DNA of 7,226 nucleotides from an uncultured Bacteroidota bacterium (GTDB lineage Bacteria; Bacteroidota; Bacteroidia; Chitinophagales; Chitinophagaceae): NCBI GenBank assembly GCA_946887345.1, contig CAMPKR010000127.1:1-7226 (forward strand), written 5' to 3'. Positions 1 to 4,820 of this stretch are shown here, one piece after another. The position numbers and the translations under genes are program-made. The number at the start of each line of letters is the position of its first letter. Positions within the stretch are counted from its first letter, which is position 1. The notes under the pieces are model-generated. The model ran no database searches, was not told where the DNA came from, and saw only the letters and a program-made list of their open reading frames with translations.

Positions 1-61
1 ACATCCCCCACACTTTCTGGTACGCCCCTTGCATTGTATCTTGAGTAATCAAACAAGTTAT

Positions 62-631
62 ATGCGCTTACAGCTCACCATACTGTTCACTGCGATCATC
101 TTTGCCCTCCCTGCCGCACAGGCACAAAAAAACGAATACAATAAATTCCTCATCGGCAAATGGCAGAGCCTCGACGATCCCAACTCTGTCGAAATATACT
201 CGGCCAAAGAAGTCACCTCTCAATACAAAGGCAAGACTCTTTCCAAAATGACCTATCGCATCAGCTACGATGCACGCACTAAAGACTATCTCTTGTCCCA
301 CATGGACGGTACCGACGCAGATGCTATGGTATACAGCATTCACAACCTGGATAACAACAGGTTAGAGCTCACTTACCTTGCCCGGGGAAATACACTTCGC
401 TATAAAAAAATAAGTGCTGCGCCACCCCTTATGAGTTCAGTAATGACAGTGGTTGTTGCCAGGGCATACTTTTACTCCCGGCCCGACATAAAATCAAAAA
501 GAAAAGCTTATATCGTAAAGGGACAAAAAGTGAACATCACCAAAGTTCAGGGCAACTTCGTTTACGGCAACTACACGAACGACAAAGGTGTCGCTACCAT
601 AGCCTGGCTCAAAAAATCAGATCTGAAATAG
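62..631 (+). CDS. Secreted lipocalin-like / SH3-like domain protein, function unknown
   Basis: The start at 62 is chosen over the upstream ATG at 29 because it puts a classic signal peptide at the N-terminus: MRLQ, a hydrophobic stretch to about residue 18, and a likely signal peptidase I cut after AQA (residues 19-21). The product is 189 residues and should be periplasmic or secreted. Residues about 28-117 (from FLIGKWQS to TLRYKKI) resemble a lipocalin-like beta-barrel repeat pattern, with GKW near the start and LELTYL..GNTLRY at the end. Residues about 130-188 look like a bacterial SH3 domain: VVVARAYFYSRPD, then KGQKVNITKVQGNFVYG, ending AWLKKSDL. Such SH3 domains often bind peptidoglycan or peptides. 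No catalytic residues are recognisable. No clear TAnnTTTG box lies in the 61 bases visible upstream. The next gene downstream belongs to a mobile element, so no operon is visible. Domain assignments are by eye and only moderately sure. Confidence 0.75.
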   Translation: MRLQLTILFTAIIFALPAAQAQKNEYNKFLIGKWQSLDDPNSVEIYSAKEVTSQYKGKTLSKMTYRISYDARTKDYLLSHMDGTDADAMVYSIHNLDNNRLELTYLARGNTLRYKKISAAPPLMSSVMTVVVARAYFYSRPDIKSKRKAYIVKGQKVNITKVQGNFVYGNYTNDKGVATIAWLKKSDLK

Positions 632-645
632 CAAGGTCACTTAAA

Positions 646-709
646 CAAGACCGTCATTGCGGCTCTCGGCTCAGCCGGAACAATCTTCTATTCGCGGGAG
701 CGAACCTGC
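646..709. repeat. REP-like intergenic repeat, intact copy A
   Basis: This stretch matches the IS-interrupted copy (764-773 joined to 2108-2163): identical over the first 33 bases and with only five differences over the 56 bases 654-709. It contains a hairpin: ATTG (656-659) pairs with CAAT (681-684) and CGGCT (660-664) with AGCCG (673-677), with a GAA bulge. A second small hairpin, TTCGC-GGGA-GCGAA, lies at 691-704. GTCATTGC and CAATCT are typical of dispersed intergenic repeats in Bacteroidota genomes (from memory). It lies just after the stop codon of the upstream gene, so it could also act as a transcript 3'-end structure. Confidence 0.75.
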
Positions 710-763
710 ACCAAATAAGCAACTCGCCCGACCAAAGATTCCCCTGTTCTCAATTCGCCCCCC

Positions 764-773
764 CAAGACCGTC
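764..773. repeat. REP-like repeat copy B, left fragment cut by the IS
   Basis: CAAGACCGTC here is identical to 646-655, the start of copy A. It stops being similar exactly at the proposed IS left boundary. Its continuation, ATTGCGGCTCTCGG, is found beyond the right end of the IS at 2110. The two pieces are thus one repeat split by insertion. Confidence 0.75.
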
Positions 774-776
774 CTT

Positions 777-784
777 TAGATTTG
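777..784 (+). promoter_or_regulatory. TAnnTTTG -7 box just inside the IS left end; likely junction promoter
   Basis: TAGATTTG matches the Bacteroidota -7 consensus TAnnTTTG. In the integrated state the position 20 bases upstream (754-756) reads TTC rather than TTG, so the promoter would be weak. If the element circularises, right-end TTG at 2090-2092 is placed exactly 20 bases upstream (2093-2107 plus 772-776), giving a full TTG-N20-TAGATTTG promoter that reads into the bridge RNA. IS621 is known to assemble its promoter at the joined ends. The match is seen in the sequence; the function is inference. Confidence 0.55.
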
Positions 785-849
785 CCCTAAGCAATTCTTA
801 AAAGACATTATTACTATTACTATCTTTTCTTTTTTGCTTCTTTTTTCTT

Positions 850-1023
850 TTAGAATCCACAATTTTATGTGGATAGGCTAACCATCAGCAGGGACTCATT
901 AACACAAACGTCAAGGTAGAATACCTAAGCAATGATAAAATCCCCTGCTGATCTTTTCCCTTTGTGTCCATATAGCAATTAGGGCTTGAGACCCAATATT
1001 AAGGACTAGGACGATGGGGCAAA
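850..1023 (+). ncRNA. Predicted IS110 bridge RNA (target- and donor-binding loops)
   Basis: Three structures follow in the IS621 order. First, a 5' hairpin: ATCCACA (855-861) pairs with TGTGGAT (868-874). Second, a target-binding loop closed by 10 pairs (884-893 with 943-952), with an apical hairpin AGGTA-GAA-TACCT (914-926). Its 5' side ends in ACGTCA (908-913) and its 3' side begins AGCAATGA (928-935). Third, a donor-binding loop closed by GTCC (966-969) with GGAC (1009-1012) and, below, TTTTCCC (954-960) with GGGG-C-AAAA (1016-1024). Its apical hairpin is GGG/CCC (982-994), the left guide is ATAGCAATT (972-980) and the right guide AAGGA (1001-1005). The guides match the real target and element ends. 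Exact RNA ends are unknown: transcription could begin near 790, and the 3' end may overlap the start codon. The length of about 175 bases is close to the IS621 RNA. Confidence 0.78.
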
Positions 1024-2082
1024 ATGGTTAGCCAAAAGTTTGACAGTAAAAGCAAATCTATGAAAAAGAAAAAACAGTGTTACCTGGGTATTGATGTGTC
1101 CAAGTCATGGTTCGATCTTTCAATGATCGCTGTGATCAATGGCCAGAGGCAGGAAATGGTGTCGGTTCGTTTTGATAACGATCCACAGGGTTTTAAACAA
1201 CTGGATAAGTGGTTAAAGGCCAATGATGTTCCAAAGGATGAGAATAGCCTGTTGGTAATTGAGAACACAGGTGTTTATCACAGGCTTATCTGGGAATATT
1301 GCAGCGCCAGCAATTTGCCTATTCATATTGGCAATGCGGCCCAGATCAAGTGGAGCTTAGGTATTGTGCGTGGCAAGAATGATGCCGCAGATAGCAAGCG
1401 CCTTTGTGTGTACTGCCTGAAGCATGCTGAAGAGCTGAAACTTACACCAGTACTGGATCCTGTAGTGCTCCAGCTCAAGGACCTGGTTACAGCACGCACC
1501 AGACTGATAGGTCAGAGCAACAGTATAAAAGTTTATTTAAATGAGCTGAAGCGGTCCAACAGCAAAGAGGTACATCGCCTTATGGGATCAGCACACAAAG
1601 CGGCTACCGAAGGTATTAAGAAGTCCCTCAAACAGGTAGAGGCCCAGATAGATAAAATAGTCAAAGACAACGAAGCGATCAAGGCTAACTACAACTTATT
1701 GATCAGTGTCCCTGGTATAGGTCCTGTAACGGCTATCTATATGATATGCTGCACCAGCAACTTCGCTGGCAATATAACCGGTAAACAACTAGCCTCTTAC
1801 GCAGGGGTCGCCCCGTTCACTAACAGTAGTGGCAGCAGCATAAAAGGCAGAAGCAAAGTGCACAAAATGGCTAACAAAGACTTAAAGAAGCTGCTGCATA
1901 TGGGCGCACGTTCTATCGTTACCCATATTCCAGAGTTCCGTGTTTACTACGAGCGCAAGATCAGGGAAGGCAAACACGACCTGGCAGCCATCAATGCTAT
2001 TAGAAATAAGATCGTCCTAAGAGCCATAGCTGTCATTAAAACACGCAAAAAATATGTGAATAACTATCTAAAAACAGCATAA
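1024..2082 (+). CDS. IS110-family RNA-guided recombinase (transposase)
   Basis: The 352-residue protein has the two-domain IS110 plan. The N-terminal RuvC-like DEDD domain (Transposase_9 type) shows D24 in YLGIDVSK, E80 in LLVIENTG, and D120/D123 in GKNDAADS. A helical, probably coiled-coil linker spans about 145-220. The C-terminal Transposase_20 domain begins at LLISVPGIGPVTA (225-237) and contains GVAPFTNSSG, where S269 before G270 is the likely catalytic serine by analogy with IS621. Family members cut and rejoin DNA with the DEDD and serine sites working together, guided by a bridge RNA that binds donor and target. The length is normal and there are no frameshifts. The start at 1024 follows directly after the predicted RNA; an alternative is M13 at 1060, just before the conserved domain. 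No Shine-Dalgarno is visible. Expression is probably tied to the same transcript as the bridge RNA. Confidence 0.95.
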   Translation: MVSQKFDSKSKSMKKKKQCYLGIDVSKSWFDLSMIAVINGQRQEMVSVRFDNDPQGFKQLDKWLKANDVPKDENSLLVIENTGVYHRLIWEYCSASNLPIHIGNAAQIKWSLGIVRGKNDAADSKRLCVYCLKHAEELKLTPVLDPVVLQLKDLVTARTRLIGQSNSIKVYLNELKRSNSKEVHRLMGSAHKAATEGIKKSLKQVEAQIDKIVKDNEAIKANYNLLISVPGIGPVTAIYMICCTSNFAGNITGKQLASYAGVAPFTNSSGSSIKGRSKVHKMANKDLKKLLHMGARSIVTHIPEFRVYYERKIREGKHDLAAINAIRNKIVLRAIAVIKTRKKYVNNYLKTA

Positions 2083-2107
2083 AAAACACTTGTTTATGTC
2101 ATAGCAA

Positions 2108-2163
2108 TCATTGCGGCTCTCGGCTCAGCCGGGACAATCTTCTATTCCCGCAAGCGAACCCGC
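2108..2163. repeat. REP-like repeat copy B, right fragment beyond the IS
   Basis: This matches 654-709 with five differences in 56 bases and has the same ATTGCGGCT / AGCCG..CAAT hairpin. Joined to 764-773 it forms the original target of the IS. The right junction also forms an 11-base palindrome, GCAAT-C-ATTGC (2104-2114), half from the element end and half from the repeat. Confidence 0.75.
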
Positions 2164-2185
2164 AGCACACGAGCACCTCTAATTT

Positions 2186-2225
2186 CCCCCTTTGTGGGTG
2201 GGCCTACGAGCGTAGCCGAAGGGGG
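2186..2225. repeat. GC-rich hairpin, probable second dispersed repeat family
   Basis: CCCCCTT (2186-2192) pairs with AAGGGGG (2219-2225), enclosing a smaller hairpin CTAC-GAGC-GTAG (2204-2215). The flanking context, TTTCCCCCTTT before and GTCAGGGGGATG after, is the style of intergenic palindromes seen in many Bacteroidota genomes (from memory). It lies 22 bases after REP-like copy B. It could be a terminator-like structure, but no U-tract follows on either strand, so a dispersed repeat is preferred. Confidence 0.5.
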
Positions 2226-2461
2226 TCAGGGGGATGTCCCGCTGCAAACGAGTACTCACCCAAACATTTACTCTTTCACAAAATACGCTCGCGCCGAAAC
2301 CTCGCCCACCCCTCATTCAAGCCTCCCTGCTCAAAACAAAAAGTTTCCCACATACCAGCCCCGCCCTGCTCCGCGCACACTGACTTCTTCGTACCTTTAT
2401 ATCTATGGACACTACGAACCTGTACCTCTTACTCAGCAAGGCTTTCAGCCCTCCCGGCAGC

Positions 2462-2559
2462 CGGTAACAAGCGGTAACAAATCGGTAAACGATCGGAAAG
2501 AAACCGGTAATAAAGCGGTAACAAACCGGAAAGATAACGGTACAGAATCGGTAATAAAA
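2462..2559. repeat. Tandem array, nine units of about 11 bp (consensus CGGTAACAAAN)
   Basis: Units begin at 2462, 2472, 2483, 2494, 2505, 2516, 2527, 2538 and 2549. The first is 10 bases and the rest are 11. CGG is invariant and is followed by TAA or AAA in eight units (TAC in one), then an A-rich tail. There is also a higher-order 33-base periodicity: the variant CGGAAAG recurs at 2494 and 2527. An 11-bp step is close to one helical turn, so the CGG faces would line up on one side of the DNA. That would suit a bound protein or DNA curvature, but this is inference. The array is not translated convincingly in any frame. Confidence 0.8.
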
Positions 2560-2658
2560 AATTAAGGAATGCAGTACCGGCGCGGCTTTTACTCTTTTCA
2601 AAAAAGCAAAACCGGAAATAAAACTAGGATTACTTGTGAATCTATCAAGTCATCACCC

Positions 2659-2685
2659 ATTGAGTCATTACGTAATTGAGTCATT
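2659..2685. repeat. Two direct copies of ATTGAGTCATT
   Basis: Exact 11-base copies lie at 2659-2669 and 2675-2685, separated by ACGTA, with partial copies (AAGTCAT, ATTGAG) on either side. They sit directly downstream of the glycosyltransferase stop codon. No function can be assigned. Confidence 0.5.
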
Positions 2686-2690
2686 GAGAA

Positions 2691-3431
2691 TTAATTATAG
2701 AGCTTGCTCTTCACAATACCCAGCTTATGTAGCCAGTGTACGAAGGAAACACGCAGCACCCCGCGGCCATATTTCATACTACGGCTGAAGTTGATACTCG
2801 ATGCCTCTTCAAAGTACTTGGTCGGGCAGGTCACTTCGGCTATATCATAGCCCTTCATTACGATCTGCGATATCATCTCGTTATCAAACACGAAGTCGTC
2901 GCTGTTATGGCTAAAGTCCAGCGCGCGAAGCACTTCTGCACTAAAGGCACGGTAGCCTGTATGGTACTCGCTCAGCTTCTGGCTGATCATTATATTTTCA
3001 AACAGGGTCAGGAAGCGGTTGGCTATATACTTGTACATGGGCATGCCACCCTTCAGGGCGCCTTTACCTAGTATTCTCGAGGCCAGCACCACCGGGAACA
3101 CATCATAGGCTATTATGGATGACATCGCATGTATCAGCTTGGGGGTATACTGGTAGTCGGGGTGCAGCATGATCACTATGTCAGCTCCTATCTCCAGGGC
3201 TTTCTTATAGCAGCTCTTCTGGTTGCCGCCATAGCCCGTGTTTTTTTCATGCTTTATTATATGCTTTATACCCAGGCTCTTACCTACCTCTACCGTGTCG
3301 TCCGGGCTGTTGTCATCCACCAGCACCACGTCATCCACTATATCAAAAGGTATTTCCCTGTAGGTGCGTTCTATTGTCTTTGCAGCCTTATAGGCCGGCA
3401 ATACAATTACTATTTTTTTCCCGTTCAGCAT
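2691..3431 (-). CDS. Family 2 glycosyltransferase, dolichyl-phosphate mannose synthase-like
   Basis: The 246-residue soluble GT-A enzyme likely transfers a sugar from a nucleotide donor, perhaps to a polyprenyl phosphate or cell-surface glycan at the inner face of the membrane. Motifs in order: KIVIVLPAYKAAKTI (6-20), which starts the nucleotide-binding fold; VDDNSPDDT (38-46), binding the nucleotide; NTGYGGNQKSCYKKAL (64-79); and MLHPDYQYTP (88-97), which sits where relatives carry the metal-binding DxD-type motif, so D92 is the likely ligand. YHTGYRAFS (156-164) and DDFVFDNEM (178-186) follow and are typical of the DPM/DPG synthase subgroup, the latter including the probable catalytic region. 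There is no C-terminal membrane segment, unlike GtrB-type enzymes. It stands 82 bases downstream of the thioesterase gene on the same strand, so it could be a loose operon member or have its own promoter (3439-3446). The exact substrate is unknown. Confidence 0.88.
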   Translation of the reverse strand: MLNGKKIVIVLPAYKAAKTIERTYREIPFDIVDDVVLVDDNSPDDTVEVGKSLGIKHIIKHEKNTGYGGNQKSCYKKALEIGADIVIMLHPDYQYTPKLIHAMSSIIAYDVFPVVLASRILGKGALKGGMPMYKYIANRFLTLFENIMISQKLSEYHTGYRAFSAEVLRALDFSHNSDDFVFDNEMISQIVMKGYDIAEVTCPTKYFEEASSINFSRSMKYGRGVLRVSFVHWLHKLGIVKSKLYN

Positions 3432-3438
3432 TAATAAT

Positions 3439-3446
3439 CAAAAGTA
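3439..3446 (-). promoter_or_regulatory. Candidate -7 box TACTTTTG for the glycosyltransferase gene
   Basis: Read on the minus strand, TACTTTTG fits TAnnTTTG and ends 7 bases before the ATG at 3431, so the transcript would have almost no leader. No convincing TTG -33 element is seen at the proper spacing in this A-rich stretch. Confidence 0.35.
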
Positions 3447-3513
3447 AAAACTCAAAATTCAAAAATGAAATGCCTCTCTCACAGCGGCCTTATCCACTTG
3501 TCAACCTATCAAC

Positions 3514-3996
3514 CTAACTCGCTACCGGGAAATCTCCTTCCGCGGGCTTCATACTTGTCACTATCAGGTTACTGCTGGCCTTGCCCAGCAGCGTACCTTC
3601 CATGCTCTCTATCCTGCATTCCACGTGTATTATCTTCTTTCCTGCACGCACCACGTTCGCGGTCGCCTTTAGCCTGTCTCCTTGCTTTATTGCATACAGG
3701 AAGTCCACGTTCAGGTTCAGCGATGTATAGTTGGCATTCATATCCAGGCTTACTACAGCCCAGCCTATTACCTCGTCCATTACCAGCGCCATCATACCTC
3801 CGTGTATGTTGCCGTAGGGGTTGGTCATCTCATGCTTCACTTCCAGCGATATGGTCGCACTACCCTTCTCTATCTTTTCCAGCGTGAATTGTAGCCAGTT
3901 TCCCGCCGGCGAGCGCGACTCCTCCACCAGCTTCCCTTCAAAGTTCTCTTTGATGAACTTCAGTATGCTTCCCGCCGGTATGTCTTTATATCCCAT
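3514..3996 (-). CDS. PaaI-like hotdog-fold acyl-CoA thioesterase
   Basis: The 160-residue protein is of normal length for a single-domain hotdog thioesterase. The family signature is NPYGNIHGGMMALVMDEVIG (59-78): the HGG at 65-67 opens the long helix, and D74/E75 are candidates for the catalytic acid in the PaaI family. The following strands, SLNLNVDFLYAIKQGDRLKATANVVRAGKKIIHVECRI, are the usual sheet that forms the dimer, with the active site across the interface. The likely reaction is hydrolysis of an acyl- or aryl-CoA thioester in the cytoplasm; the substrate cannot be read from the sequence. It starts 3 bases after the stop of the YdeI-like gene, so the two are almost certainly co-transcribed and perhaps translationally coupled. 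Confidence 0.88.
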   Translation of the reverse strand: MGYKDIPAGSILKFIKENFEGKLVEESRSPAGNWLQFTLEKIEKGSATISLEVKHEMTNPYGNIHGGMMALVMDEVIGWAVVSLDMNANYTSLNLNVDFLYAIKQGDRLKATANVVRAGKKIIHVECRIESMEGTLLGKASSNLIVTSMKPAEGDFPVAS

Positions 3997-3999
3997 AGT

Positions 4000-4659
4000 C
4001 TATTTCGTCTTTACAGTTGCTTTTGCCTCTTTGGCTTCTTTCAGCGCCAGCACCTTGGATATCATGCCTTCTATTCTTCTCTTCCTTGTTTCAGGCTTCT
4101 TCGCATCCACAATGGCCTCTATATATTCCCTCGTATGCGAGAACGACATGCTGTAGAAAAACGCCTCCAGTCCTTTGTAGGGCTTCATAGCCTTCACGGC
4201 ATCAGGCGGCAGGGCCACCGTCCTTTTTATATAATCTATGCCTTCTGTCTTGCGCTCTTCCATGGGTATCCAGGTGCTCGGCTTGCCGGGGTCTTTTTTC
4301 TTAAACCTCATCCCGCTCCAGGTATCATCTATCGCTGCCGAAGCCACTCCTTCAAATTTGGTAAACAGGTAGTCCCATACTTTATCCCTATGCAGGTCTC
4401 CTTCCAGCTTCGATCCTTTCTTGGGGTAGCATACCCACATTATCGCATCCATGGCCACACTGTCAGCTAATTTATCCACCAGGGCGTTCAGCTTCAGGCT
4501 ATCTTCAGCAAAAAGCACTATCTGGCTTATAGCCGTCTTACCGGCCAGACTGGTCTTTATGTCTTCCGCCTCTTCAAAGAGGTGGCGGCAATCCTCCGGT
4601 GCATTGATCAGCCAGAAAGGCTTTTCTGTATTTATTCTCAGTTTTTTCAGGAGGCTCAT
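4000..4659 (-). CDS. YdeI/OmpD-associated family protein with extra N-terminal domain
   Basis: The 219-residue protein has two parts. The C-terminal part (about 148-204) is the bacteriocin-protection YdeI/OmpD-associated (OmdA) domain: ALPPDAVKAMK, then LEAFFYSMSFSHTREYIEAI and AKKPETRKRRIEGMI. The N-terminal part (about 1-110) resembles DUF3052-like proteins: WLINAPEDC (16-24), SQIVLFAEDS (45-54), and IMWVCYPKKGSK (73-84). A short WSGMRFKKKDP linker joins them. The tail after 205 is rich in lysine and alanine. The function of these domains is poorly known: YdeI in enterobacteria was linked to antimicrobial-peptide resistance, but that should not be carried over here. It is first in a two-gene unit with the thioesterase, has its own promoter box (4677-4684) and is divergent from oxyR, so peroxide control is possible but unproven. 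Confidence 0.8.
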   Translation of the reverse strand: MSLLKKLRINTEKPFWLINAPEDCRHLFEEAEDIKTSLAGKTAISQIVLFAEDSLKLNALVDKLADSVAMDAIMWVCYPKKGSKLEGDLHRDKVWDYLFTKFEGVASAAIDDTWSGMRFKKKDPGKPSTWIPMEERKTEGIDYIKRTVALPPDAVKAMKPYKGLEAFFYSMSFSHTREYIEAIVDAKKPETRKRRIEGMISKVLALKEAKEAKATVKTK

Positions 4660-4676
4660 AAAATCTCTTGAGGCAG

Positions 4677-4684
4677 CAAAGGTA
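4677..4684 (-). promoter_or_regulatory. -7 box TACCTTTG for the YdeI-thioesterase unit
   Basis: TACCTTTG on the minus strand is a perfect TAnnTTTG match, 17 bases before the ATG at 4659. The -33 position at a 20-base spacing reads TTA rather than TTG. The short leader is normal for the phylum. Confidence 0.6.
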
Positions 4685-4794
4685 AGATTAATGACAAAAA
4701 GCGCTAATTCAGAGCTTGATAAGCCTAAAGCATTAACAAATCACAAATTCGCCCTCTTTATCCACCGAAAGTTTTTATATAAATATATATGCAC

Positions 4795-4802
4795 TAGGTT
4801 TG
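4795..4802 (+). promoter_or_regulatory. -7 box TAGGTTTG for oxyR
   Basis: TAGGTTTG is a perfect TAnnTTTG match ending 18 bases before the ATG at 4821. Directly upstream lies the AT-rich inverted repeat TATAT-AAAT-ATATA (4776-4789), which could be an operator for OxyR autocontrol. That is only inference, since AT-rich stretches are common upstream of promoters. Confidence 0.6.
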
Positions 4803-4820
4803 CACTGCAATCGACGATTT

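Larger units (their letters stand above)
772..2109 (+). mobile_element. IS110-family insertion sequence (IS110 group), about 1336 bp, intact
   Basis: The element consists of a left non-coding region (774-1023) with a predicted bridge RNA, one DEDD recombinase gene (1024-2082), and a short right end (2083-2107). The boundaries are set by a shared TC dinucleotide (772-773 and 2108-2109), which is taken as the recombination core. Deleting the element with one TC joins CAAGACCG-TC to ATTGCGGC and rebuilds a repeat identical to 646-678 over 33 bases. There are no terminal inverted repeats and no target duplication beyond the core, as expected for the family. The long 5' and short 3' non-coding parts place it in the IS110 group rather than IS1111, whose bridge RNA lies at the 3' side. 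Everything looks intact, so it may be active. The full-length feature includes both TC copies; one copy plus the interior is 1336 bp. Confidence 0.88.
2164..2690. other. Gene-poor, repeat-rich intergenic stretch
   Basis: No convincing protein gene lies here. Open frames exist on both strands, but they begin in a hairpin repeat or read through the short tandem array, and their translations are low-complexity with no family resemblance. The stretch holds a GC-rich hairpin repeat (2186-2225), an 11-bp tandem array (2462-2559) and two copies of ATTGAGTCATT (2659-2685). A weak TAnnTTTG-like box, TACCTTTA at 2392-2399, precedes a 20-codon frame at 2405-2467. Bases 2242-2390 hold nothing I recognise. 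The downstream gene ends at 2691 without an obvious strong terminator hairpin. Confidence 0.6.

Noticed and set aside
29..61. Upstream start for the first gene
   Set aside because: It would place eleven polar residues before a well-formed signal peptide; the ATG at 62 is better.
855..874. Rho-independent terminator just before the transposase gene
   Set aside because: The ATCCACA/TGTGGAT hairpin is AT-rich and not followed by a U-tract; it fits better as the 5' hairpin of the bridge RNA.
2405..2467. 20-codon frame (MDTTNLYLLSKAFSPPGSR-) after a TACCTTTA box
   Set aside because: It is too short and unsupported, and the box lacks the final G and a -33 element. It stops in the first unit of the tandem array whatever the copy number, so phase variation is not supported either.
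2462..2559. CRISPR array
   Set aside because: The units are 11 bp and contiguous, with no spacers and no cas genes.
2194..2565. 123-codon open frame on the plus strand
   Set aside because: It begins inside a hairpin repeat, is proline/threonine-rich with no family resemblance, and its C-terminus is simply the translation of the 11-bp tandem array.
2317..2601. 94-codon open frame on the minus strand
   Set aside because: It is also a translation of the tandem array (repeated FYRF/VYRF-like units) with no start context or promoter.
3465..3887. 140-codon plus-strand frame opposite the thioesterase gene
   Set aside because: It is an antisense shadow of a clear hotdog protein, with skewed leucine/serine/proline composition and no motif.
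4776..4789. OxyR operator upstream of oxyR
   Set aside because: The AT-rich inverted repeat is suggestive but does not show the spaced ATAG/CTAT pattern of OxyR sites clearly enough to call as a feature.
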